Origin: Seminavis robusta
Lineage: Eukaryota; Bacillariophyta; Bacillariophyceae; Naviculales; Naviculaceae
Length of the DNA stretch: 64,000 nt
Assembly: GCA_903772945.1 (NCBI GenBank)
Contig: CAICTM010000339.1
Span: 1-64,000 of the forward strand
Reading direction: 5' to 3'
In this document: positions 1 to 10,700 of the stretch, piece after piece
Numbering within the stretch: the first letter of the stretch is position 1
How the letters are laid out: each line of letters begins with the position of its first letter
Notes under the pieces: generated by a model
The model's input: only the letters and a program-made list of their open reading frames with translations
The model's database searches: none
What the model was told of the DNA's origin: nothing
Position numbers and translations under genes: made by a program

Positions 1-502
1 CTCAGAACGGAACAGGCATGGCTTCTCCAAACACCAATCAACACAAGATCCCAATGGCCCACGGCATCAATCCGACAATGGATCAACACTTGGGAACCAG
101 TCCTTGAAGAGAGTTACGCCAGCCACACAGCTTGAGACTGGGTAATTGATGCAGGACCTCCACTTCCCATCCTTCCAATTCCCCCCTGCGTCCGCTTCCG
201 TCCCTCCTTTTCTCCCTCCATCCAACCCACCAAGTAACTCTCCCTGAATCCATTCGGCCAAACCCACAAATCAGTTAGGAATATATGTCCGGCAAATCCA
301 CACGAGATATGCCATTTATACTTACATGTAACTTTAAATGCACCATCTCCCCTAGGGAGTGTGGTGCCGGTGAGGGAACCAGTGGTGGTCTCCTGTGAAA
401 CCAATCCCCGCTTCGGCCGGGAGCGGTTACCCAAAGCTTCGGCTGCAGCACAGTGATGATCCGTCCATTGGGGCCATATCCGTTATAAAGATTTTGTTGT
501 TG
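1..502. other. No gene recognised
   Basis: Only short overlapping open frames occur, without recognisable domains or a plausible coding bias. I see no RNA gene or mobile element here. Confidence 0.5.
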
Positions 503-880
503 CACTGTCACCGATCGATGAACTCTACGATAGCTGGCTACGATAGCTAGATTGACAATGTTCGGTTGTGCATGTATTCGTCATAAGGATCCAATGCAAG
601 GTACCGGTAACGGAGTGTAGCCAGTAAAGCGGAACCTGAGTGTGTTTGGTACTGTTGCCACTGTCACGGATCGATGTAACTCTACGGCAACTGGCTACAA
701 CGGCTGGATTGACAATGTTCGGTTTTGCATGTATTCGTCATAAGGATCCAATGCAAGGTACAGGTAATGGAGTGTAGCCAGTAAAGCGGAACCTGAGTGT
801 GTTCGATACTGTTGCCACTGTCACGAATCGATGTAACTCTCTGCCTACGGTACCGTAGCTGGCTACAATGTCTAGATTGC
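503..880. repeat. Tandem repeat, period ~157 bp, about 2.4 copies
   Basis: The block beginning CACTGTCAC(C/G)GATCGATG starts at 503, 659 and 816, so the units are 156 and 157 bp. Each full unit holds the same landmarks in order: GACAATGTTCGGTT, GTATTCGTCATAAGGATCC, GAGTGTAGCCAGTAAAGCGG. The third copy is cut short after its TCTAGATTG stretch. No coding potential follows the period. Confidence 0.85.
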
Positions 881-2335
881 GAGCAAACTGAGGAAACAGG
901 AGACGAAGGCTGACAAAAATACAAATTCCTATTTCCTATTCCGGTGAAGCCTAAATATAGGGATAGAGATAGTCATAAGCCAATCGAACTGAAATTGAAG
1001 GTTCTACAAATTTAAGGGTAGGAATAAATCATGATTATTCAAGGTTAGTGCACTCAACACAATAAGCCAGCAGAAGCTACAAAAGTTACAGTTCCATAAG
1101 GGAATAACAGCTGTAAAATTATGGTTAGCGGGCAGCAACACACGACGAAGTCGGGTGTTGTCGCCAGGGCTAGCTTAAATAAAAAAGAAGGTTATAATGA
1201 GGGAATGGTACCGGGCGGCAACACACGACGGAGTCGGGTGTTGTCGCCAAGGCTACCTTGAAACAAGGGTGCAATCTCAAACATGTCATCCTTCTTCTAT
1301 TTGTCTTTCTGCCGAGGTATCGCAGCTCCCGCTGACTTATATTAGGCATGAAACCATAGCCCAAAACCATTGCAGGAACTACTCCGGCATGAGACTCGAT
1401 TGAAGATTCGATTTGGGTGGTTTCGGTACTTCTCGACACACGACACGGAACAGCTCTTGTATTCCTACCGCGACACGCCTTATCAAAGTGAACACTCGGC
1501 AAACCTGAGCTGCATGGGAAAGTCTGGGTCCATTCACATTAACTACATGTAACTAAGCTTTTGCTTGCCTTCTTCTTCCAACCTTACATACAGTACTTGA
1601 AGTGGTACCGGTACAGGTCTAACAACCATGGGACTTTTCAATCAAGTCCGCGTTTTCCTACATGTGATGGCAATGCTAATTCAAGATATTGCTCCCTCGT
1701 ATATTAGATCAATCACTTCCCAAGCCGTATCTTCAGACGAATGAGACCTCAAGGATCAGTAAAAGTGGATTCATTCGATTCAATCAGAGCTCAAGGCAAC
1801 CAACGATCAGCTTCTGCTGGATTAGGGTACCTGGTATCCATGCATGAGGCACACAAACCCTGCTTCTCCATCCTTGGCATGCCTGTGGGGCAGAAATTTG
1901 GGAAACTGATTGTACTGTTTATTGTAATAAATGTTTCTGCTAATAGAGTTTTGAAGAAAAATGAGTGGACCAACCGCAAACTCTTGGAGCCTGCCTCTGT
2001 GGCTGTGGCATCTTCTAAAGCGGGTAAAGACACTGAACTACTAGTACATGTATGCATAGCTAGCAATCTTAATAGCAAGTTAGTATTGTAAAGAACCGGT
2101 GCCGAAACAGGGTGATCTTATTACTCAGCATCTACAAAATTTCGGTGATGGAACACTTGGGCTGTACGCGAATGTACATCGTACCTTGATCATGAACTGT
2201 GACTCTTACTCTTATACCCATGTACTAATCGAAGCTTGGGGTATGTTGAAGTCGGGGAAAACACTTAAACACTGCACATGCAGCAGATGGTTCGTGTTCT
2301 GTATGATTGCGAGAGCCTCTGAAACGCACGCGGTT
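881..2335. other. Intergenic, no convincing gene
   Basis: The longest open frame (1741-2091, plus) has no recognisable motif and no supporting context. A short stretch near 1490-1525 (CTCGGCAAACCTGA followed by CTGCAT) recurs near 6530-6555 upstream of the decayed gene copy. This points to dispersed sequence duplication rather than a gene. Confidence 0.4.
1131..1254. repeat. Direct pair of imperfect hairpins
   Basis: Two copies, about 80 bp apart (near 1134-1171 and 1214-1251), read GCAACACACGACG, then AGTCGGGTGTTGTCGCC. Within each copy the two halves are nearly complementary (ACACGAC against GTCGGGTGT), so each could fold into a small hairpin. Function unknown. Confidence 0.55.
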
Positions 2336-2515
2336 GTATTATACGTATAACATTTTTACTATGTATTCTACAGATCATACGTATTACACATATAACATTT
2401 TTAATATGTATTAGACAAGTCATACGTACAACACAGATAACACAAGTGGAACAATATTATACGTATTACATGTATTATGTGTTGTACGTGTTTTACGTAT
2501 AATACATAGTGACGA
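2336..2515. repeat. Degenerate palindromic array of TACGTATTACA-like motifs
   Basis: The stretch is AT-rich and filled with variants of TACGTATAAC, TACGTATTAC and ACATGTATTA in both orientations, so most copies are self-complementary or pair with neighbours. Similar arrays occur at 4385-4580 and 5032-5098, with the transposase fragment between them. Confidence 0.7.
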
Positions 2516-2618
2516 ATTTTTGCCAAGTTTTTTTGCCAGGTGTTTTGCCAGGTGTTTGGGAGGCAGAGAGGAAGATGCACTGTTGCAGGCCATAATACCT
2601 GACAGCTTATCAAGTAAA

Positions 2619-3863
2619 ATGGACTCTTACCTATCTGAACTCTCTCATGTTGCTAGATACAATATCAATGATGAAGAATGGACTCCTGCTTCCATCATTG
2701 TGAATGTAGCAACCTCACTAGCTGATGATACGCCAAAGGAGATAAACATTATGGATACTCTGGGGTTCGATAATTATCGAATGGAGAAATCGACGGTGTA
2801 TTGGCTACCTTCGATGTATCAATCTTGTGATCCGGCGCATATTAAAGAAGTTTTGATGCCATACTTTGTACTTCCTTGCAAGACTGCTGGATTCCGCATC
2901 AAAAACAAGGGATTTGATAAGAGGCGGAATCACATTACCATATGTTGTCCAAGGAGTCGTTTTTACAAACAAAGGTCCCAAAAGGACAGCAACAAAACCA
3001 CCCAGACTCAGCTTCCTGTTGAGGGGGAGGGTGTCAAATGTCCATTCTCTTTCAATGTTCTATATAGCCAGGAACACAGACGATGGTATCTACCCAAGTT
3101 CCAGACAGGCAACAAGCTTCATCGTGGCCATGTACAACTAGAAGAGGCACAAGTGAAAGTGTTAAGTACTCATCTTGGCACAGAAGCCGTTACACTAGCG
3201 GAACAATGCCTAAAGAACCACCTCTCGCCAAGTGTTGTTAAGACTTTACTTTATGAACGGACAGGCTCATCTCTAACTTCGAAACAAATCGAATCTCTAA
3301 GGAAGAGTTTGCATCAAGGAGTTGTCTTGTCTTTGGTGAAGCCAGACGGTACCATCTCTCAAGTACCGCATCAGGGGGCGACAGCTGCAGACAGGCTACT
3401 TGCCCGATTGCAATCCGACCCAACAAAATCGTTCGTTGTCCTATTTGCCTCATATGACTCCGGCCTTCTTCGAATCAGACAATCACATAGGGGAGCCACA
3501 CCTCAGAACATTGATCCTGAATCACTAACAGATGAATCGGACAGTGCTGAATCCTTTGCGAACAAAGTAAGAGACGCTCTATCCATCACAGGTTCTGGAA
3601 TGATTTTGCTTGCACTTGCCTGGACGGGTGAAAGTTCCCAGAGATTGTTCCAAATGTATCCCGAGTTCAAGTCTGGTGATATCACCTACAAAACAAACTC
3701 CGAAAAGAGGGAATTGCACATAGAGTCTGGGATAGCTGCCGATGGGCAGTCTTTCAGCCACACATGGGCATTGTTCCCATGTGCTTCAAAGTGGATATTC
3801 CAGTGGTTCTACCGAAATGCCATGCCCCGACTTCATTCGGCAGCTTCATCCATTTCCCTCTGA
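2619..3863 (+). CDS. MULE-type transposase, N-terminal part, truncated in the DDE domain
   Basis: The open frame extends upstream to 2520, but the first ATG is at 2619 (MDSYLSEL). A FAR1/WRKY-GCM1-like zinc region spans roughly residues 105-175, with CC in ITICC, a later C in VKCPF and an H-x-x-H in KLHRGH. A helical linker follows. Near the C-terminus, MYPEFKSGDITYKTNSEKR and W-I-F-Q-W-F-Y match the opening of the MULE DDE domain, where a hydrophobic stretch precedes D and TYKTN; the aspartate in GDITYKTN would be the first catalytic residue. The protein stops about 60 residues later, so the second Asp and the Glu are missing. It is therefore probably inactive. Downstream sequence reads better on the minus strand, suggesting a junction near 3830. 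Confidence 0.7.
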   Translation: MDSYLSELSHVARYNINDEEWTPASIIVNVATSLADDTPKEINIMDTLGFDNYRMEKSTVYWLPSMYQSCDPAHIKEVLMPYFVLPCKTAGFRIKNKGFDKRRNHITICCPRSRFYKQRSQKDSNKTTQTQLPVEGEGVKCPFSFNVLYSQEHRRWYLPKFQTGNKLHRGHVQLEEAQVKVLSTHLGTEAVTLAEQCLKNHLSPSVVKTLLYERTGSSLTSKQIESLRKSLHQGVVLSLVKPDGTISQVPHQGATAADRLLARLQSDPTKSFVVLFASYDSGLLRIRQSHRGATPQNIDPESLTDESDSAESFANKVRDALSITGSGMILLALAWTGESSQRLFQMYPEFKSGDITYKTNSEKRELHIESGIAADGQSFSHTWALFPCASKWIFQWFYRNAMPRLHSAASSISL

Positions 3864-4345
3864 CGTCGTTGTGCTTCGGCTTCTGCAGCTATCTCTGCAG
3901 CAACATTACCTGCGATACCATCATATCGCTTTCACAGAGGTCCTTTCTTGAAGACATTCCACCTCCCACCGATCCATCTTCGTTTGGAGGTCTAGAATGA
4001 TTGTACATGCTAGGACCAACCTTTCGGACTTTGAAGGAGTTAGCACTTTTGGCACTACTCTGTGCAACACCAGGCTCAAAGCATTGGTGACAAAATGCTG
4101 ACAGTCCAGGATGGTAGATAGGATGCGTGGTGATGGATCCATCTTCGTTTCGGCGCTTCGCGGTCATCGGAATGGCTTCTTGAATACATGTAACAAAGTT
4201 GCGGGAGTGATTTGTTCGGGGAAAAAGGACCAGGATTGTCAGGGCCAAAGGGATATCTCCGTCAGATTCGTCATCCTTCTCCTCTTCTCGAGCAACGTCT
4301 TCTCCAGCGTCTTGCCCACCATCTCATCGTCAGAACCCGACATGA
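3830..4345 (-). pseudogene. Unrecognised minus-strand coding remnant beside the MULE fragment
   Basis: Reading leftwards, an acidic stretch (DVAREEEKDDESDGDIPLAL) leads into a frame with a C-x-x-C (FCHQCFEP) and then, after an apparent one-base frame change near 3905, a charged helix (AEIAAEAEAQRRQREMDEAAE). The open frame at 3889-4248 has no good ATG at its head. I do not recognise the family. Adjacency to the truncated transposase suggests it belongs to, or was interrupted by, the same element. Confidence 0.35.
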
Positions 4346-4384
4346 TGCCTAAACGAAAATACTAATGAAGAAAACGAAAATATG

Positions 4385-4580
4385 TGAGACAACAAACACG
4401 GGTAACATGCACAATACGACCAACACAGGTAATACGTATAACACGGTACTACGTATAACACAGGTAATACATATAACACAGGTAATACGTGTTATACGTA
4501 TAACACAGTTAATACGTACAACACAGTTAATATGTATAACACGGGTAACACGGGTAACACATATAACACGTATATCATGC
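4385..4580. repeat. Second palindromic motif array (TAATACGTATAACACGG-like)
   Basis: About 15 loosely spaced copies of ATAACACRGGTAATACGT-like units occur, many centred on the self-complementary core TACGTA. The composition matches the arrays at 2336-2515 and 5032-5098. No coding potential. Confidence 0.7.
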
Positions 4581-5031
4581 ATAACAGTGTTGCGCGCTTG
4601 GGTACTTACATGGGTTCAGTACTGGTCCCTACAGAAGTTGTTGACAATGGTGAAAATCAAGGCCAGATCTTCCACAGGCTTCGTCAGTGAGCCTTCAGAA
4701 GTATATGAATGCAAAGAGAATGGTCCTGTGAGCTGACAAAGCCTGATAAAGAGAGTGGGGCAGGAGAATGAAGAAGAGTTGAATGGAGAGAAATCCTTCT
4801 ATCTTTCCACAGAAACAGTCTTCTTGGCTTCAACAAAGCCATACCACATTGCTACTTACCCACAATGATGGTACTATCTTCAAATAACAACAGAAACCTC
4901 TGTATCCTTCAAAGCAACAAGAGGAGAGAGGTTTATCTCATGGTGTGTGTTGTGGAGATTGGTGGAGATTGGTTGTTGAAGCATTTTGCGAACGGTCACT
5001 CGAACGGTCACGGTGGCTGGCTGGCGACCGT

Positions 5032-5098
5032 GTAATACGTGTTATACGTATTATACGGGAATACGTAGAATACGCATTGTACGTATTACATGTATTAC
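5032..5098. repeat. Third palindromic motif array
   Basis: A short array (TAATACGTGTTATACGTATT, ACGTATTACATGTATTACAT) of the same motif family as 2336-2515 and 4385-4580, close to the right edge of the suspected transposon remnant. Confidence 0.6.
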
Positions 5099-5502
5099 AT
5101 CGCGTGCGTTTGAGGGTCTCTCGTATACTACTGAGTACAGTACACTGTACAGTACAGAACTATTTGATTTTCTTACCCTACAAACCTTTTGGAGCTCTCG
5201 TTGTGCACTCATCATTGTGTCAGCAGCCGTACTGTTGTGGCTCAGGTCCCATGTGTCTCAGTCTGTGCCCCTTCTTCTCCTCTCTTCCAGTCGCGCGATC
5301 GCGGATGAGGTCCTGCAAGATTCCCACATCTCAATACCAGTACTGGTACCACTTGAACAGATCCATCATCGTCCGCAGCCCCCACCATCATCGTTTCGAC
5401 CTACCTCACAATTCGCTCACAAAGCACAGAAACAAGAAAAAGGGCATTCAGAGACCCAACGAGTTTTGACGAACCACTCCCCACCCAACGATAGCAAAGA
5501 CA

Positions 5503-6411
5503 ATGAACAAGTTAGCAATGGCAAGCCTTGCCAGCACTAAAAGCGCCCCCACCAGCAGCAGCAGCAGCAGCAGTGGAAAAAGCATGTTTGGCACGACCAG
5601 CAGTAGCAAGAGCCCCACCAAGGAGATGAAAAAGAACAGGAAGACGGTGCGTCTCTTGTCCTCCTTGCTGTTATTGACCAACAAAAAGCACCAAAAAGGC
5701 AACTCCCAACCCGAGCATGATCTAGACCAAACCTCCACCATGATGAGCATAACCGAAGGGTTTTCAGAGACTCCGGAATTTAGTGAGACAGCTGTGTTCA
5801 GTGCTCGTGGGTTAGGTGCTGATCATGAGACTGAAGAAGCCGCCATACACAAGCGCGACATGCAAGAAGAACAAGAACAGGTTGTACAAGAAGGAGATGC
5901 CAAGCAAGAAGAAGTTGCACAAGAAGTTGCACAAGAAGTTGCACAAGAAGACGACGAAGTTACACGAGAAGAACAATGCACTGCTCGTAGCAAAGCAACC
6001 TTTGAAATTGATGTGGATGAAGTCGAGGAGGCGTTGGCTGGACTGAATACTGACAACTTGGAGGATTCGTTGCGTTTGATGTGCCTCAATGAACCTCAAG
6101 AAGAAAATGTGGAAGTAACCCCAAAGCAAGCAGAGACTCGGATGGTCCAAAAACAGGTACACAAAAAGCAACCAAGCAAGAAGCACGCAACCACCAACCA
6201 GCATGGGCGCTTTCGAGGCCACATCCTCCGGCGACTCCAGAAGCAGCTGAAGGAAGCACAAGCAACCTACAAGTCATACACCTATGGCCGGTACGGACTC
6301 CACTTTGCCATTGAGGAGGAGCAAGAGCAGCAGGAGGAGCAAGAGCAGGAGGACGACGAGGACGATGAAATGAACCAGTCGAGCACCAGCACGGTTGGTC
6401 TCTATTACTAG
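5503..6411 (+). CDS. Unrecognised acidic, Glu/Gln-rich protein (302 aa)
   Basis: I do not recognise this family. The N-terminus (from ATG at 5503) is rich in Ser and Lys, with a poly-Ser tract near residues 16-24 and a short hydrophobic patch (LLSSLLLL) near residue 52. The middle holds a perfect 12-bp triplication that encodes EVAQ repeats (5923-5960). Next comes a distinct segment, EIDVDEVEEALAGLNTDNLE followed by a Leu-rich piece, which is also the best conserved part of the decayed downstream copy (DGEIDMDELQDTMTGLD). A basic segment (RGHILRRLQKQLKEAQ) and a very acidic C-terminus of Glu/Gln/Asp follow. No signal peptide or membrane segment is clear. Conservation of the EIDVDE...LNTDNLEDSLRLMCL segment between copies supports real coding. 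Nuclear or cytosolic location is only a guess. Confidence 0.65.
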   Translation: MNKLAMASLASTKSAPTSSSSSSSGKSMFGTTSSSKSPTKEMKKNRKTVRLLSSLLLLTNKKHQKGNSQPEHDLDQTSTMMSITEGFSETPEFSETAVFSARGLGADHETEEAAIHKRDMQEEQEQVVQEGDAKQEEVAQEVAQEVAQEDDEVTREEQCTARSKATFEIDVDEVEEALAGLNTDNLEDSLRLMCLNEPQEENVEVTPKQAETRMVQKQVHKKQPSKKHATTNQHGRFRGHILRRLQKQLKEAQATYKSYTYGRYGLHFAIEEEQEQQEEQEQEDDEDDEMNQSSTSTVGLYY

Positions 6412-6639
6412 CTAGCTATTAGAGCAGGAAGGCCTGGTAGAACTGTTTGCTTAAAACTAAGAAGTACGATCGAAGATGCGGTTTCGGCAGCTTTCGGTAC
6501 GGTACTAGTACGGCATGGCCTTCAAGCCAACGCTCGGCAAACCTGACCTGCATTGGGTATAAATTGGGAGTCTTCTTTTTCTATCATTGCGTACATACAA
6601 GTACATGTACCGGCACTTGAAGCTCTCACCACAGCTGCT

Positions 6640-7105
6640 CTCATTATGCATTGTGCACTCAACCTGGTGTCAGCAGCCCTGCTGTTGTCTCCCGGGTCTC
6701 AAACGCGCACATGCACAACGTACAACAGACCCATCCTTGCGATGGCGAAATTGACATGGATGAACTCCAGGACACAATGACTGGACTGGATATTGGCAAG
6801 TTGGAGGATCTGTTGTGTTTGATGGGTCTTGATGAGCCCCCCCCCCCCAAGAAGAAAGCAAAGATGAAGCCCTAATGCAAACAGAGACTCCAGAAATTCT
6901 AAAAGATGAGACTGTGAGGTCCCAAAACATGTATACAAGAAACAACCAAGCAAGAAGCAGGCAAGCACCAACCGACATGAGCACCTTCGAGATAATATCC
7001 GATGACGACTCCAGAAGCAGCTGGAAGGAACACAAGCAGCCTATACATGTCTTACACCTATGGCGTGGATGGTCTTTATTACCAGCTAGCTAGCTATATT
7101 AGAGC
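6640..7105 (+). pseudogene. Decayed tandem copy of the 5503-6411 gene
   Basis: Segments line up in order with the upstream gene. TTGTGCACTCA...GTGTCAGCAGCC (6650-6690) matches 5200-5240, upstream of that gene's ATG. The EIDMDELQDTMTGLDIGKLE segment (6740-6810) matches its EIDVDEVEEALAGLNTDNLE. The CAGAGACTC...AACCAAGCAAGAAGC stretch (6880-6960) matches 6130-6185. The reading frame changes between segments, a run of nine C occurs near 6838-6848, most of the N-terminal coding part is missing and the acidic tail is gone. It is a partial duplicate that has lost its open frame. Confidence 0.7.
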
Positions 7106-7740
7106 AGAGGCCTGGTTTCGTGGCTATAACTCTCAAGAAGAAGAATACATGCGACGTGCGTAGATTGATTGGAAGTGTATTCTTTAGGCAGCGCGGCACA
7201 GCCAGGAAAAGTTTTTGTGGCGCTGGGACAATCGTTGCGCTCGGCCGAGGTCCGGTGATCGGATGGAACCATCACCGGCAGAGCCATACTGGTAGATTGA
7301 TTCATTCGGCCCCGAACGCGTAGTTGCGATGCTTTTCCAGTCAGGGCTGGCTTCACTGCCTGTGTTCTCTGCGACCAGCTTCTGTTCCGTGTGAGATCCC
7401 TGTGCAGCTAGTGACTTTTGACGCTTGTTCGCCTCCTCGGTTCCTTTCCCCGCATGAGAAGCCTTCTGCTGGAGAGAAGCCTTCTGCTGGCTTGCAACCT
7501 CAAGTGCAACGGCGGTTTAGAGTAGGGAAATTGTCTACAGAAACCATGCAGTCGGGGTCAGGCTCAAGTAGTTCGCACAATGCGAACGACTTTTGTCGAC
7601 CACGCAACCAGGCAATGCGGATACAGTCTTATCGCTCATAAACTTGGCATCACACAGCAGAAGTTGTATGGCAGCAAAAGGGAAGGCAAGGAAACGATCG
7701 TCGATACCTCCACTACGCCACATTCCGATCTCAAACAACC
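7106..7740. other. Intergenic / 5' region of the BspA-repeat gene
   Basis: No gene recognised. A tandem GAGAAGCCTTCTGCTGG duplication sits at about 7457-7490. The stretch GGTTTAGAGTAGGGAAATT near 7514 recurs almost unchanged near 24602. Confidence 0.5.
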
Positions 7741-10700
7741 ATGGTGATCTTGGCTGAGGAAGTACAGATGCATGTGATGGAGGAACAAGAGATCGCTGTA
7801 CCTGGTCCAGACTCTGCTCCTCTTGATTCTTCCGTGAGGGAGGCTCCTGCTGATCCTTTTCGATCGGAATTGTTGCTATCCACCAGGACCTCTTTGGCTG
7901 ATCCTGATGATCCCAGGTATGTCAGGGCCAATACTATGGAGATTACAATGATGGCAGATGGCAACAATGCACCAGCTAATGCAGGCAGCGACAACGACAG
8001 TTCCATGGATGACCCATGGAATGACCCAAAGGATGCAAATGTGGGTGACTTGAGTGAGTCTCCCAGCAACTTTGATTTCTCCCTTAACAGTGCTGATTTG
8101 GAACGACATATCCGGAACAGTGCGGTGCAGAGCGTTGCGTTCGAGTATGTATACAGCAATGCCTACGACATTGTTTACAGCATCTGTACCTGGCCCAGGC
8201 TCCTCCTGAGCTATTGCTTGAATTTGTTTCGCTTTGCCAGAAAGAAGGATGATGATGGACCAGCGCCACCACAGGAGGATAATCATGTTCAAGACATGGC
8301 AATTGCGGCTTCCCAATCAGCAGTCATCGGCGTAGGAGCAGGAGTCCTGGCTGGTCAGTCGGCTGCTGCTGGAGTCGGGGTTTCGACGATGTCGGCTGCC
8401 ATCTCTGCTCTTTCGACACCTACTATGATTGGGCTTGCTGTGGCAGTTGCCATTGCAGTGGCTGCTACTACGACTGGTGTTGCTACAGGAATCAGTAGTG
8501 GTAGTGACAACAATGCGGCTGGTCCTGGCCCCTGTGCTGGTAGTAGTGGATCCATGGATGTCAAGCAAGGTGTCTTGCAAATAGTCTTTTCTTCATCAGA
8601 CTCTAACAGTGATCATAACAGTATCATTGATGCTCCCTTGACAAGTACATTGCTGCTAGAGAACAAGGAAGAATTGGAAAACATTTTTGTACAGGTTTAC
8701 AACAACGTCACTGCCAATTCCACCAACGGTGCCCTCATTGATCAGTGTGATATTCCCCGTATCCCATCAGGTGGTGTCCAGCTGATGCAGGTTGAGTCGT
8801 CTGAGGAGGACAATTTTACGAATTCCTTTTGGGTTGCTGATGTTCAGTGCAATGGATGCTCCGACACGGACCCACTTTTTGGAACCAACACCGAAGCGAG
8901 TCCCCAACTTGATCCTGTGAGGGCTGTTGATGATTTTTTCGACCAGTTTACTCAAGCAATACAGCCCATTCTGACTACCAATGATCTAACACAAGAAACT
9001 GATCCAATAACCAGCCCACTGCAGCAGGAACAAGAAAGTCCACCCGTAGACATTTTGTTTGTGGCTCTGGTGGATCCCACGACAGGAGAGATACTCCCAG
9101 AACAGCCACAACGGCTGGGGCCTGGTGATATGATTGAGCTATTGCCCAACATTGATACTGTTTGGAATAGTAACATTAATGATCCCGAACAAGATCAACT
9201 AGAAGTTCCACAGATGCCAACTCCTTCAGCAACAACAGCTGCTGCTCCAATAGCCCATGCTGATAGAGTGTCAAACCCTACAACAAACCCTCAAACAAAC
9301 AGCCTCATACAGCAAGATTTAGCTCCCAACTATCCCGGACAAGATTCTGTACCCACAAATCCTGCACATGCCGCGCCTACAAATGCCAAAACCCCAGAGC
9401 CAAGTCCCACTCTAGCGCCAGCAAGTACTCCCGAACAACAAGACCAAACGTCTATTTTCCCCCACCTAGCACCATCAGCTATATCAAGTCCCAGTGACGC
9501 AACTGCAAATAGCCTGCCTTCTTTTGTGATTGTCTCACCTAGTCAGACAGCGGCAGGACCACCATCAATGGTTATTCCAACTGTTGCTTCTGGCCCAACA
9601 AGTCCTGGCCCCACCAATTATTTAAGCAGAATTCCCAGTATCAACACATTTCCACCGGCAGCAATGAGTCCATCACATTCCTCAGCCAACAGGGACCAAG
9701 CTCCAAGCAATGATAAGCAAGCACCTCAGCCTAACAATCAGAAAAGCGCACTACCGCCCATTGCAACAATAAAGAATCCCAATCCGTCCTTTGTGATACC
9801 AGCCCCTCCACCAGCTGGCAGTGGAAACAATGGTATCACTCAATCGATTGATGGTCAACCAATGATGCCTTCTGGAGATGACAGCATGCCTTCTAGCAGC
9901 ACAACGAAGAGTCCCTCACAAGAAGATACCACCACACCAGGTGTCCCCCTTTCTGAAGTGCCTAACAACCCTGTTCTGGTGCCTGTTGGTGGCTCTGTAA
10001 CTTCTGAAACCTATTCAGCTGTGCCATCAACAAATACGATGCCTCCAACAAGAGACATGCTTTCACCAGAGTCATGTGCTGGTATGCAGATGTTTGCTGC
10101 GCATTCATCACCAGTAGCTTGTAGCAACATGAATGGAGGCAGTTACAGTGGAGCATTGGCTGTGTCATCCAAGATGGGATCTTCCTACCCAACTACAATC
10201 CCTGCAACGTCTTCTCCTACCCCTAAGCCTACCTTTGAACCAACACCAGTTAGCCAATCAGATTCATTGGCTGTGCCATCCAATACGGGCTCTATATACC
10301 CAACTGCAATCCCCGCAACAAATCCCCCTACACCTCACCCTACCTTTGAACCAACGGATAAAGCAACCTTGTCACCCTCGGATCAGCCAACAGACAACCC
10401 CACCAGTATCCCTAGCCATGAACTCTTATCTCCCACTGAAACTCCGACGACCAGCCCAACTTTGGAACCTACAAGTCTCCCAACAAACAATCCGACCCCC
10501 AAAGTCACCAGTCAGCCCATTGAAAACCCAACTCCAGGCTCAAGCGGCAGTCCATTAGTGCAGGAGGACTACTTTGTCACCTTCAGTGGGCCTATCTCTG
10601 GTTGGACAGACAAGGAAATGATGGATGCATTCGTGGAGGCGTACGGCTCCCTGCCTGGCTCTGATTCCACGATTGATGCGATACAGGTCGGTCAACCAGT

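Larger units (their letters stand above)
2336..5100. mobile_element. Remnant of a MULE-type DNA transposon with motif-array flanks
   Basis: A truncated MULE transposase frame (2619-3863) and a minus-strand remnant (about 3830-4345) lie between palindromic TACGTAT-type arrays at both sides. I could not define exact terminal inverted repeats or a target-site duplication, so the ends given are the outer edges of the arrays. The grouping of arrays and transposase into one element is inference. Confidence 0.4.

Noticed and set aside
1741-2091. Plus-strand frame of 116 codons
   Set aside because: No motif, and an equally long frame lies on the other strand.
3742-4000. Plus-strand frames after the MULE fragment
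   Set aside because: They do not continue the DDE domain; the minus strand over this part is more protein-like.
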